The notes beneath the pieces were generated by a model. That model was not told where the DNA came from and made no database searches. It saw only the letters and a list, made by a program, of their open reading frames with translations. From NCBI RefSeq assembly GCF_018885305.1, contig NZ_CP076544.1:1922001-1986000 (forward strand): a DNA stretch of 64,000 nt, read 5' to 3'. Positions 26,584 to 34,728 of this stretch are shown here, in pieces. This DNA comes from Curtobacterium sp. L6-1. GTDB taxonomy: Bacteria; Actinomycetota; Actinomycetes; Actinomycetales; Microbacteriaceae. Position 1 is the first letter of the stretch; every line of letters starts with the position of its first letter. The translations under genes and the position numbers were made by a program.

Positions 26584-27456
26584 CTAGGTGAGGGGTGAGC
26601 CGGCGCCGACGACCGGGGCGCTGCCGGTGGCCTGCTCGACGATGGTGTCGAACGAGCGGCGGACGGTGCGGTGCTCACCGAGGCGGTTCGGCTTGCCGGT
26701 GCCGTGGTAGTCGCTCGACCCCGTGACGAACAGGCCGTAGCGCTCCGTCCAGTCGAGCAGGGTGCGCTTGCCCGAGGCGAGGTTCTCGCGGTGGTCCACC
26801 TCGAGGCCGCCGAGTCCGGCGTCGACCAGTTCGGAGAGCATCGGCTCGTCGATGACGATCCCCCGCGAGGACGCCGCCGGGTGCGCGATGACGGGGACGC
26901 CGCCGGCCGCGCGGATCATCTCGACGCCACGGAGCGGGGTCGGGGCGTCGTGCGGCTCGTAGTAGCCCGAGGACGGGTGCAGGATCCCGCGGAACGCCGC
27001 GCTGCGGTCGGTTTCGAGGCCGAGGCGGACGAGCGCGTCGGCGATGTGCGGGCGGCCGATGGTCGCGCCGGCGGTCGCCTCGGCGAGGACGTCGTCCCAC
27101 GTGATCGGGTGGTCCTGGCCGATGCGGTCGACCATGCTCCGGGCACGGGTGAGCCGGTCGCTGCGGATCCGGTCGGTCTCCGCGGCGAGGGCCGGGTCCG
27201 TCGGGTCGACCAGGTACCCGAGGACGTGCACGCTGCGCCAGCCGACGCGCGTGCTCAGTTCGAGGCCGGGCAGGAGCGTCATCGGCAGGTCGCGGACGGC
27301 GGCGGCGGCCTCGGCCCACCCGGCCGTCGTGTCGTGGTCGGTCAGCGCGATGCCGTCGAGCCCGCTGGCTGCTGCCGCGCGGACCAGGTCGGCAGGCCGT
27401 TCGGTGCCGTCGGAGACGCTCGAGTGAGCGTGCAGGTCGATGAACGCTTCAGGCAC
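26584..27456 (-). CDS. PHP-domain phosphoesterase (nucleoside 3',5'-bisphosphate phosphatase-like)
   Basis: A 290-aa metal-dependent phosphatase of the TrpH/RNase AM type, which hydrolyses 3',5'-bisphosphonucleosides or trims RNA 5' ends. PHP metal ligands are seen in DLHAHSSVSDGT (His9, His11), ALTDHDTT, the PGLELST glutamate, PVIAHPA and SSDYHG. No polymerase or other fused domain is present. GTG 27456 is preceded at 6 nt by TAGCAT (27463-27468), a leaderless pattern. It is divergent from aminopeptidase P and convergent with the helicase gene. Confidence 0.85.
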   Translation of the reverse strand: MPEAFIDLHAHSSVSDGTERPADLVRAAAASGLDGIALTDHDTTAGWAEAAAAVRDLPMTLLPGLELSTRVGWRSVHVLGYLVDPTDPALAAETDRIRSDRLTRARSMVDRIGQDHPITWDDVLAEATAGATIGRPHIADALVRLGLETDRSAAFRGILHPSSGYYEPHDAPTPLRGVEMIRAAGGVPVIAHPAASSRGIVIDEPMLSELVDAGLGGLEVDHRENLASGKRTLLDWTERYGLFVTGSSDYHGTGKPNRLGEHRTVRRSFDTIVEQATGSAPVVGAGSPLT

Positions 27457-27555
27457 GCGGCCATGCTATCCACAGGTCACCCGCTGGTCGGACGCTGTTC
27501 ACAGACCGCACCGGCATCGGACCAGGCGCCGGTGGGCGGTGCGATGATGGGAGGC

Positions 27556-29040
27556 ATGGCCGACACCACTCCCCGCGCGACGAGCAACCGCTCCACCACT
27601 CCCGGATCGTCCACCTTCAAGGACCACATCGCCTCGAGCTGGGCGGAGCGGGACCGCCCGCTGCCGGAGCCGCGCGAGCAGGCCGCGTTCGCCGCCGACC
27701 GTCGTGCCCGGCTGTCCGAGCTGCACACCGGCCGGACGATCGTGGTCCCCGCGGGTCAGGCGAAGGTCCGCTCGAACGACTGCGACTACCCGTTCCGTCC
27801 GCACTCCACCTTCGCCCACCTGACCGGGTGGGGCACCGACACCGTCGTCGGGTCCGTGCTCGTCCTCGCGCCGAACGGCAGCGGCCACGACGCCACGCTG
27901 TACTTCCGTGCGACGGCGGGCCGCGACTCCGAGGAGTTCTACGCCAACCCGGAGATCGGCGAGTTCTGGGTCGGTCCGCGTCCCTCCCTGGCCGAGGTCG
28001 CTGCCGACCTCGGCATCGCGACGGCCGACCTCGGCGGACTCGACGCCGCCCTCGCCGACCTCGACGCCTCGGTACTGGTCGTCCGCGACGCCGACACCGA
28101 GTTCACCCGCGCCCTCGACGACCGGTTCGGCACGACCGTCGGCGGCGACGCGGGAGCGGACGACACCGCTGCGACCGACGACGTCCTGTCCCGCGACCTC
28201 TCCGAGTTGCGCCTCGTGAAGGACGCCTACGAGGTCGCCGAGATGCGCAAGGCCGTCGACGCCACGCAGCACGGCTTCGACGACGTCATCGCGGACTTCG
28301 ACGCCGTGCTCGCGCACCCCCGCGGCGAGCGCATCGTCGAGGGCACCTTCAACCGCCGGGCGCGCGCGGACGGCAACACGGTCGGCTACGACACGATCGC
28401 CGCCGCCGGGCACCACGCCTGCATCCTGCACTGGACGCGCAACGACGGCGCAGTGCAGCCGGGTGACCTGATCCTGATCGACGCCGGGGTCGAGGTCGAC
28501 TCGTTCTACACGGCCGACATCACCCGCACCCTGCCGGTCAGCGGCACCTTCTCCCCCGTGCAGCGGATGGTCTACGAAGCCGTCCTCGAGGCCGCCGACG
28601 CCGCCTTCGCGATCGTCAAGCCGGGCATCACCTTCCGCCAGGTGCACGCCACCGCGATGGAGGTCATCGCGCGCAAGACCGCCGAGTGGGGCTTCCTGCC
28701 GGTCTCCGCCGACGAGTCGCTGCTGCCCGACAACCAGTTCCACCGCCGCTACATGGTGCACGGCACGAGCCACCACCTCGGCCTCGACGTGCACGACTGC
28801 GCGAAGGCCCGTCGAGAGATGTACCTCGACGGCATCGTCCAGCCCGGCATGGTGTTCACGATCGAGCCCGGCCTGTACTTCCAGCAGGACGACCTGACCG
28901 TGCCCGAGGAGTTCCGCGGCATCGGTGTCCGCATCGAGGACGACATCCTGGTGACCGAGGACGGCGCCGAGAACCTGTCCGTGCACATCCCCCGGACCCC
29001 CTCGGAAGTGGAGGGGTGGATCGCCCGGTCCGCGCGCTAG
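27556..29040 (+). CDS. Xaa-Pro aminopeptidase (aminopeptidase P, M24B)
   Basis: A 494-aa dimetal peptidase removing N-terminal residues that precede proline. Metal ligands are visible as the two Asp in LIDAGVEVDSFYTADITRT, the His in HGTSHHLGLDVHD, and the Glu in TIEPGLYF and RIEDDILVTEDG. The N-terminal creatinase-like domain covers about residues 1-190. Three in-frame ATGs (27544, 27547 and 27556) lie within 13 nt. The last is chosen because a GATGAT hexamer ends 7 nt upstream, like other leaderless starts here, but this is uncertain. The gene's stop codon contributes to the promoter of the next gene. Confidence 0.92.
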   Translation: MADTTPRATSNRSTTPGSSTFKDHIASSWAERDRPLPEPREQAAFAADRRARLSELHTGRTIVVPAGQAKVRSNDCDYPFRPHSTFAHLTGWGTDTVVGSVLVLAPNGSGHDATLYFRATAGRDSEEFYANPEIGEFWVGPRPSLAEVAADLGIATADLGGLDAALADLDASVLVVRDADTEFTRALDDRFGTTVGGDAGADDTAATDDVLSRDLSELRLVKDAYEVAEMRKAVDATQHGFDDVIADFDAVLAHPRGERIVEGTFNRRARADGNTVGYDTIAAAGHHACILHWTRNDGAVQPGDLILIDAGVEVDSFYTADITRTLPVSGTFSPVQRMVYEAVLEAADAAFAIVKPGITFRQVHATAMEVIARKTAEWGFLPVSADESLLPDNQFHRRYMVHGTSHHLGLDVHDCAKARREMYLDGIVQPGMVFTIEPGLYFQQDDLTVPEEFRGIGVRIEDDILVTEDGAENLSVHIPRTPSEVEGWIARSAR

Positions 29041-29043
29041 CCT
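29038..29043 (+). promoter_or_regulatory. -10 element formed by the preceding stop codon
   Basis: TAGCCT: the first three bases are the TAG stop of the aminopeptidase gene. The hexamer ends 7 nt before the GTG of the acetyltransferase gene, the spacing seen at the other presumed leaderless starts. Confidence 0.6.
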
Positions 29044-29050
29044 GGGCCTC

Positions 29051-29524
29051 GTGAGCGCTGAAGCCCCCTCGGACACCTTCCTCATCGACGTCGAGCACTT
29101 CGACTCGCCCGACGCCCAGCGGCTCCGTGCGGCGCAGCGCATCGAGATCGACAGCACGTACGGCGGGGACACCGAGCCGGGGCCGAAGCCGACCGCCGAC
29201 TCCATCGCGGTGTTCTTCGTCGCGCGTGACCAGTCCGGCACCCCGGTCGGCTGCGGCGGCCTGCGGATCGTCGAGGACGGCATCGCCGAGGTGAAGCGCA
29301 TGTACGTCCGTACCGAGACCCGTGGCACGGGCGTCGCCGCGGCGATCCTGCGTCGCCTGGAGGAGGCCGCTCTGGACCTGGGGTCACCGGCACTCGTCCT
29401 CGAGACCGGCACGGAGCAGAAGCGCGCGATCCGGTTCTACGAGCGCGAGGGCTTCACGCGCATCGCGAACTTCGGTCCGTACGCGGGCGCTGCCCGGTCG
29501 GTCTGCTACTCGAAGGTCCTCTAG
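29051..29524 (+). CDS. GNAT-family N-acetyltransferase
   Basis: A 157-aa acetyl-CoA-dependent acetyltransferase. The acetyl-CoA binding motif A appears as RMYVRTETRGTGVAAAILRR, followed by the motif B-like FYEREGFTRI. Length and order are those of single-domain GNATs. The substrate is unknown. GTG 29051 has no ribosome site, and the -10 described at 29038-29043 suggests an independent leaderless message, though read-through from the aminopeptidase gene is also likely. A long hairpin follows. Confidence 0.85.
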   Translation: MSAEAPSDTFLIDVEHFDSPDAQRLRAAQRIEIDSTYGGDTEPGPKPTADSIAVFFVARDQSGTPVGCGGLRIVEDGIAEVKRMYVRTETRGTGVAAAILRRLEEAALDLGSPALVLETGTEQKRAIRFYEREGFTRIANFGPYAGAARSVCYSKVL

Positions 29525-29553
29525 CAGCACCCACGGTTGCGTCCGTTGCCACG

Positions 29554-29608
29554 GACGACGACGGGCTCCCCCACGATGTCGTGCATCGTCGGGGAGCCCG
29601 TCGTCGTC
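29554..29608. terminator. Long bidirectional terminator between convergent genes
   Basis: An 18-bp perfect outer stem (29554-29571 with 29591-29608) encloses a further 6-of-7 match. It lies between the stops of the acetyltransferase and the leftward stress-type gene and can act for both. Confidence 0.88.
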
Positions 29609-29654
29609 TACGCCCGGTCGCCGGCTCCGGCGGACCCGGGCGGCACCGGAGGTG

Positions 29655-31055
29655 TCAGTCCCGGCGGTCGCCGTCCGCCCCCTGGTCACCGTTCGCCGGC
29701 CGGTCCGCGTCGTCGGTGCCGGTGCGGTCTGCCACGGGGGCCTGCTCGCCGTAGCGCGGCCCGTCGTTCGTCCCGTATGTCCGGGCGGTACCGGTCGGGC
29801 GCTGTGCCGGTGCGTCCGTGTCGGCGTCCGTGGTCGAGCGGGCGGCGCCGTCGTTCGTGCCGTACCGGGGAGCGGTGGTCCCTCGCGAGGCGGCGGCCGT
29901 GCTGTCCGACGCGACACGCGCGCCGCCGTCGTTCGTCCCGTAGCGCGGGGCGTCGTCCGTCCCTGCGCCCGGTGCTGCACCGGCACGGTCGCCCGCGGCC
30001 ATGCTGCCGTCGTACCGCCGCCCGTCGTTCGTGCCGTACCGCGGCCCGTCGTTCGTGCCGTACCGCGGCCCGTCGTTCGTGCCGTACCGCGGCTGGCCGC
30101 CCTGTTCCTGCCCACCGGCCGAGGCCGGACGCTGCCCGGCGTCACCACCCTGCTGCCGGTCGCGTGCCGGCTGCTGCTCCGCGCCTCCCGGCTGGTGCGG
30201 CGTCGCGTGCCCGCCGTAGGGCGCCCCCTGCGGCGGCGCACCGGCCGGGCGACCCTGCTGCGGCGCCTGGCCGTACTGTGGGCCGCCGTCCTGGCCGTAC
30301 CGCGGGCCGCCGTCCTGGCCGTACCGCGGAGCCCCGCCGTTCTGTCCGTACCTCGGCCCGCCGTCCTGGGGAGCCCCACCCGGCTGGCCGTACCCGGGCG
30401 CGCCACCGGTGCCCGGACGCCACTGCTGCTGCCCGGACTGCCCGAGCTGCCCCTGGTCGTTGCGCCCCGGACCGCCACCCTGGCCGGGACCGAAACCCTG
30501 ACCGAAGCCCTGGCCCGCACCCTTGCCGGACGGGCTCGCGCCGCCCTGGTCCCACGACGTGTGCTCGATCGCGCCGCCCTGGCCGAGGAGGCGCTGCGCC
30601 TGCCCGGACAGCTGCGGGTCGACGACGATCTGGTACGTCGTCGCGAGCACCTGGTGGATGCTCGTGAAGTCGCGCTGCCGCTTCGTGATCGCGAACGAGA
30701 CGATGCCGTAGAGCATGCCGAAGCCCGCGCCGATGACGGCCGCGGCGGCGAAGAGCCCGCCGGCCTGCGGCGAGAAGAGCGTCAGGACGATGCCGAAGAA
30801 GAAGCCGAGCCAGAGCCCGGACAGCGCACCCGCGAGTGCGGCCCGGCCGTAGGTCATCTTGCCGGTGACCCGCTCGACGGTCTTGAGGTCGTTGCCGACG
30901 ATGGACAGCTTGGCGACCGGGAAGTCCGCCTCGGCGAGCTTCGCGACCACGCGCTGGGCTTCGGGGTAGCTGTCGTAGGTGCCGAGGACGTCACCGCGCG
31001 GCAGGGTGGGGAACGCCTGTGCCGTGCGGCCGCCGAAGGGGCTCTGAGTGCTCAC
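29655..31055 (-). CDS. General stress protein 17M/YflT-like membrane protein with RYGTNDG-type repeats
   Basis: A 466-aa protein in three parts. Residues about 20-65 resemble the YflT/general stress protein 17M domain (VLGTYDSYPEAQRVVAKLAE, then FPVAKLSIVGNDL). Two hydrophobic segments follow at about 72-94 and 99-123. From about 165 onward the sequence is low complexity, rich in Gly, Gln, Pro, Tyr and Arg, with many PRYGQDGG and PRYGTNDG units. With two helices both ends lie on the same side, probably cytoplasmic. GTG 31055 is the likely start, since the domain begins soon after. A weak GGTGGA lies upstream, and an earlier in-frame start at 31088 cannot be excluded. No partner gene identifies its role. 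Confidence 0.75.
   Translation of the reverse strand: MSTQSPFGGRTAQAFPTLPRGDVLGTYDSYPEAQRVVAKLAEADFPVAKLSIVGNDLKTVERVTGKMTYGRAALAGALSGLWLGFFFGIVLTLFSPQAGGLFAAAAVIGAGFGMLYGIVSFAITKRQRDFTSIHQVLATTYQIVVDPQLSGQAQRLLGQGGAIEHTSWDQGGASPSGKGAGQGFGQGFGPGQGGGPGRNDQGQLGQSGQQQWRPGTGGAPGYGQPGGAPQDGGPRYGQNGGAPRYGQDGGPRYGQDGGPQYGQAPQQGRPAGAPPQGAPYGGHATPHQPGGAEQQPARDRQQGGDAGQRPASAGGQEQGGQPRYGTNDGPRYGTNDGPRYGTNDGRRYDGSMAAGDRAGAAPGAGTDDAPRYGTNDGGARVASDSTAAASRGTTAPRYGTNDGAARSTTDADTDAPAQRPTGTARTYGTNDGPRYGEQAPVADRTGTDDADRPANGDQGADGDRRD
30021..30092 (-). repeat. Three perfect 24-bp tandem copies in the stress-type gene
   Basis: Three identical 24-mers run end to end (30021, 30045 and 30069), each encoding an 8-residue PRYGTNDG-type unit. 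Similar but diverged 24-bp units continue on both sides (29750-30380). The perfect copies indicate recent duplication. Confidence 0.92.
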
Positions 31056-31147
31056 ACAGTCATCATCCACCGGAGTCCTTGCGATCACACGAGAACCACC
31101 CGGGAAGGGGCGGCGAGCGGTCCCGGGCGAGCGACTACGCTGGACGG

Positions 31148-32479
31148 GTGAGCGCCTCGAAGGTCTTCGTCGCCCGCCTCGCCGGGTGCTCCGTCTTCGA
31201 CCCCGCGGGCGACCGTGTCGGCAGGGTGCGTGACGTCCTCGTCGTGTACCGCCGCGTCGACGCGCCCCAGGTCGTCGGGTTGATCGTCGAGGTCCCCGGC
31301 AAACGGCGGATCTTCGTGAGCATCGGCCGCATCACGTCGATCGGCGCCGGCCAGGTCATCACGACCGGCCTGGTCAACATGCGGCGCTTCGAGCAGCGCG
31401 GCGGCGAGGTCCGGGTGATCGCGGAGATCCTCGGCCGCAAGGTGCTCATCAAGAAGGAGCAGATCCGGGCCACGATCGAGGACGTCGCGATCGAGGACCA
31501 CGGGCAGGGCGACTGGTCCATCGCGCAGCTGTTCCTCCGCAAGCCGAAGACCACGCCGTCGCCGTTCGGCAAGGGCCCGACGACGTTCACGACCTGGAAC
31601 GAGGTCACCGAGGACGAGCTGCCCGGCGAGTCCCAGTCGGCCGAGCACGTCATCGCCGCGTACTCCGACCTGCTGCCCGCCGACCTCGCGTCGACGCTGC
31701 TCGACCTGCCCGCCGAGCGCCGCTTCGAGGTGGCCGAGGAGCTGCCGGACGACCGCCTCGCCGACGTGCTCGAGGAGATGCCCGACCAGGAGCGCATCGA
31801 GATCCTCTCCGCCCTGCGGGACTCGCGCGCCGCCGACGTGCTCGACCAGATGCAGCCCGACGACGCCGCCGACCTCCTCGCGCAGCTCCCGGACGAACGC
31901 AGCGAGGCACTCCTCGAGCTCATGGAGCCCGAGGAGGCGCAGGACGTCCGCATGCTGCTCGAGTACGAGCCGGACACGGCCGGTGGCCTCATGACGACGG
32001 AGCCGGTCATCCTGTCCGCCGACTCCACCGTCGCCGAGGGGCTGGCCCTGGTGCGCCGGCACGAGCTCGCCCCCGTGCTCGGCGCCGCGGTCTGCGTGAC
32101 GCTGCCGCCGTACGAGCCCCCGACCGGCCGGTTCCTCGGGTTGGTGCACTTCCAGCGCATGCTCCGGTACCCGCCGAACGAACGCCTGGGCACCCTCATC
32201 GACCAGCAGACCGAGCCGGTCAAGGTCGACGCGAGCGCCGCCGAGGTGACGCGCGTGATGGCGACCTACAACCTCCTGTCCGTCCCCGTGGTCGACGACG
32301 CCCACCGACTCGTCGGGGTGGTGACCATCGACGACGTCCTCGACCACGTCCTCCCCGACGACTGGCGGAGTCAGGACGAGTCCGACGCCAACCCCGGCGC
32401 GAACTCGCGACCCCGCACGTACACGCGCAGAGCACCGGTGACCCCGGGAAGGAGGACGACCCGTGGCACGCACCGATGA
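31148..32479 (+). CDS. Soluble MgtE-N/CBS-domain protein with N-terminal PRC-like region
   Basis: A 443-aa protein with the sensory half of the MgtE magnesium channel but no membrane part. An N-terminal beta-rich PRC-barrel-like region (about 1-95) is followed by MgtE_N helices full of acidic residues (LPDDRLADVLEEMPDQER, MQPDDAADLLAQL). A CBS pair starts at MTTEPVILSADSTVAEGL and ends in VVTIDDVLDHVLPDDW. It may sense Mg2+ or nucleotides and act on another protein. TACGCT (31136-31141) lies 6 nt before GTG 31148. The 3' end overlaps the DUF1003 gene by 17 nt, so the two are cotranscribed. The order matches Rv1232c onward in M. tuberculosis, from memory. Confidence 0.85.
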   Translation: MSASKVFVARLAGCSVFDPAGDRVGRVRDVLVVYRRVDAPQVVGLIVEVPGKRRIFVSIGRITSIGAGQVITTGLVNMRRFEQRGGEVRVIAEILGRKVLIKKEQIRATIEDVAIEDHGQGDWSIAQLFLRKPKTTPSPFGKGPTTFTTWNEVTEDELPGESQSAEHVIAAYSDLLPADLASTLLDLPAERRFEVAEELPDDRLADVLEEMPDQERIEILSALRDSRAADVLDQMQPDDAADLLAQLPDERSEALLELMEPEEAQDVRMLLEYEPDTAGGLMTTEPVILSADSTVAEGLALVRRHELAPVLGAAVCVTLPPYEPPTGRFLGLVHFQRMLRYPPNERLGTLIDQQTEPVKVDASAAEVTRVMATYNLLSVPVVDDAHRLVGVVTIDDVLDHVLPDDWRSQDESDANPGANSRPRTYTRRAPVTPGRRTTRGTHR

Positions 32480-33044
32480 AAACCGCCGGGAGCGACCCGA
32501 GGAGCGCCTCGACTCCCCCAAGGGCATGCGCACCCGCGTCCTGCCCACCCGTCGCCGTGGTCGCGGTGACGCGTTCGGTCGTGCCACCGAGGGCATCGCA
32601 CGTGCGATGGGAACGCCCTGGTTCCTGATCGGCCTGACGCTCTTCTGCGTGCTCTGGATGGGCTGGAACACGCTGTCCCCGAAGTCGTGGCAGTTCGACT
32701 CGGCCGCGATCGGCTTCACCGCCCTCACCCTCGTGCTCTCGCTGCAGGCCTCGTACGCGGCGCCGCTCATCCTGCTCGCGCAGAACCGGCAGGACGACCG
32801 CGACCGCGTGCAGTTCGAGCAGGACCGGCAGCGCGCCGAACGGAACCTCGCGGACACCGAGTACCTGGCGCGCGAGGTCGTCGCCCTCCGCCTGGCGATG
32901 CGGGACATGGCGTCCAAGGACTTCATCCGCGCCGAACTGCGCTCCCTGCTCGAGGAACTCGACCGCCGCGACGGCGACCCGGAGGACCTCGACGACCTGG
33001 ACGACCGGGGCCACGGCCTCGACCGACCGGTGTCGCGTGGCTGA
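32463..33044 (+). CDS. DUF1003 membrane protein
   Basis: A 193-aa protein. A basic N-terminus is followed by two hydrophobic helices (about 49-68 and 79-101) with the DUF1003 signature NRQDDRDRVQFEQDRQRAER just after the second. The C-terminal part is a charged, probably coiled-coil helix ending in an acidic DDLDDLDDRG tail. GTG 32463 follows AAGGAGG at ideal distance, inside the end of the MgtE-N gene. The stop overlaps mrp by 8 nt. Function is unknown. Its tight coupling to an Mg-sensor-like gene suggests a joint membrane complex. Confidence 0.88.
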   Translation: MARTDENRRERPEERLDSPKGMRTRVLPTRRRGRGDAFGRATEGIARAMGTPWFLIGLTLFCVLWMGWNTLSPKSWQFDSAAIGFTALTLVLSLQASYAAPLILLAQNRQDDRDRVQFEQDRQRAERNLADTEYLAREVVALRLAMRDMASKDFIRAELRSLLEELDRRDGDPEDLDDLDDRGHGLDRPVSRG

Positions 33045-34197
33045 CGCCGCCACACCGGAGGACCTGCTCGGCACTGCCGTCCTCGCTGCGCTCGGCCGGG
33101 TGATCGACCCCGAGATCCGCCGTCCCGTCACGGAGCTCGACATGATCCGCGGCGTCGACGTCCAGCCGGGAGGCGCGGTGCGCGTCGACCTGCAGCTCAC
33201 GATCGTCGGGTGCCCGGCCGCCGACACCATCGAGCGCGACGTGCACGACGCCGCCGCGTCGGTCGCCGGCGTCTCCGCCGTCGCGGTGGACGTCGACGTG
33301 ATGTCCCCCGCCCAGCGCGCCGCCCTGACCGACCGCCTGCGCGCCGGGCGACCGAAGGGCGTGCAGTTCACGCCCGACTCGCTCACACGGGTCGTCGCGG
33401 TGACGAGCGGCAAGGGCGGCGTCGGCAAGTCCACCGTCACGGCGAACCTCGCGGCGGCCCTGGCCCGACGTGGACAGCGTGTCGGGATCGTCGACGTCGA
33501 CGTGCACGGCTTCAGCATCCCCGGGCTGATGGGCTTGACCGACGAGCACGGTGTCGCCCCGCGGCCGACCCGCGTCGACAGCATGATCCTGCCGCCGGTC
33601 GCGCACGACGTGAAGGTCGTCTCGATCGGGATGTTCGTCGACGACGTGTCCACCGCGGTGTCCTGGCGCGGCCCGATGCTGCACCGCACCGTGAACCAGT
33701 TCCTGTCGGACGTGTGGTTCGGGGACCTCGACGTCCTGCTGCTCGACATGCCGCCCGGCACCGGGGACGTGGCGATCTCGGTCGGGCAGCTGCTGCCGCA
33801 CGCCGAGGTGCTCGTCGTCACCACGCCCCAGGCCGCCGCTGCCGACGTGGCCGAGCGGAGCGGGATCGTCGCGCGGCAGACCGGTCAGCGGGTGATCGGC
33901 GTCGTCGAGAACATGGCGGGGCTCGTGCAGCCCGACGGTTCGGTGCTGCACCTCTTCGGCGAGGGCGGCGGGGACGAGACCGCGCGTCGGCTCTCCCGCG
34001 GGCAGGACGCCCCGGTGCCGGTGCTCGGCCGTGTCCCGCTCTCGGTGCCGCTGCGTGCCGGGGGCGACACGGGCCTCCCGGTCGTGCTCGGCGACCCGGC
34101 CGACCCGGCTGCCGTCGCGCTCGACGCGGTGGCGGAGCGGCTCACGGCGATGGGTCGTGGCCTGGCGGGGCGCAAGCTCGGCCTGTCGCTCTCCTGA
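33037..34197 (+). CDS. mrp: Mrp/ApbC-type P-loop ATPase, iron-sulfur carrier family
   Basis: A 386-aa protein with an N-terminal DUF59/MIP18 domain (RVIDPEIRRPVTELDMI) and a C-terminal deviant P-loop ATPase (TSGKGGVGKSTVTANLA, Walker B LLLDMPPGTGD). Mrp proteins hold a labile Fe-S cluster for delivery to apo-enzymes. The usual CxxC of the cluster site is replaced here: the region reads VVENMAGLVQPDGSVLHLF with no cysteine, and the only Cys visible is in the DUF59 domain (IVGCPAADT). GTG 33037 overlaps the upstream gene, so the operon is MgtE-N - DUF1003 - mrp. Function as a cluster carrier is therefore uncertain in this branch. Confidence 0.9.
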   Translation: MADAATPEDLLGTAVLAALGRVIDPEIRRPVTELDMIRGVDVQPGGAVRVDLQLTIVGCPAADTIERDVHDAAASVAGVSAVAVDVDVMSPAQRAALTDRLRAGRPKGVQFTPDSLTRVVAVTSGKGGVGKSTVTANLAAALARRGQRVGIVDVDVHGFSIPGLMGLTDEHGVAPRPTRVDSMILPPVAHDVKVVSIGMFVDDVSTAVSWRGPMLHRTVNQFLSDVWFGDLDVLLLDMPPGTGDVAISVGQLLPHAEVLVVTTPQAAAADVAERSGIVARQTGQRVIGVVENMAGLVQPDGSVLHLFGEGGGDETARRLSRGQDAPVPVLGRVPLSVPLRAGGDTGLPVVLGDPADPAAVALDAVAERLTAMGRGLAGRKLGLSLS

Positions 34198-34293
34198 CCC
34201 GGGAACCCCGGGTCGGCCCGGCCTGGCCTCGCCTGGATCGGACCGAGCACCGAACGGCCCACGGTCCGGGAGCCGTCGCGGTCGCCGGACCTG

Positions 34294-34665
34294 TCAGGTG
34301 GCCTCGGAGTCGAACGGCGCCGCCTCGCCCGCCCCGAGCGGCACGATCGGCGCAGGAGCGCGGACCTTCGCCGCCGTGACGGTCGCCGCCGTCGCAGCAG
34401 CCGCGCCCGACGACGGTGAGTCGAGCAGGGCGTCCCGGATGATCCGGCGCGGGTCGTACTGACGCGGGTCGAGCTTCTGCCAGTCCACGTCGTCGAAGTC
34501 GGGGCCCATCTCCTCGCGCATCCGGTCCTTGGCACTGTCGGCGAACCGGCGGACGGCCTTGACGAAGTCGGCGAGCTTCTGGGCGTAGACGGGCAGCCGC
34601 TGCGGCCCGAGCAACAGCACGGCGATGACCCCGATGATCAGGATCTTGTCGAGCTGGATGTTCAC
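34294..34665 (-). CDS. tatB: Sec-independent translocase subunit TatB
   Basis: A 123-aa protein with one N-terminal membrane helix (about 5-21, LDKILIIGVIAVLLLGPQRL), the Gly-Pro hinge typical of TatA/B, and an amphipathic helix (VYAQKLADFVKAVRRFAD). The longer acidic region after it and the length point to TatB rather than TatA. The C-terminus is Ala/Pro rich. GTG 34665 follows TAGGCT (34673-34678) by 7 nt, so it is probably leaderless. tatA and tatC are not in the window. It is divergent from the O-methyltransferase gene. Confidence 0.9.
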   Translation of the reverse strand: MNIQLDKILIIGVIAVLLLGPQRLPVYAQKLADFVKAVRRFADSAKDRMREEMGPDFDDVDWQKLDPRQYDPRRIIRDALLDSPSSGAAAATAATVTAAKVRAPAPIVPLGAGEAAPFDSEAT

Positions 34666-34728
34666 GGGAGCGAGCCTAACGCGTGGAGTCGGCGAGTCAC
34701 CCGTAGAGTTGACCGACGAGGAGTGTGC

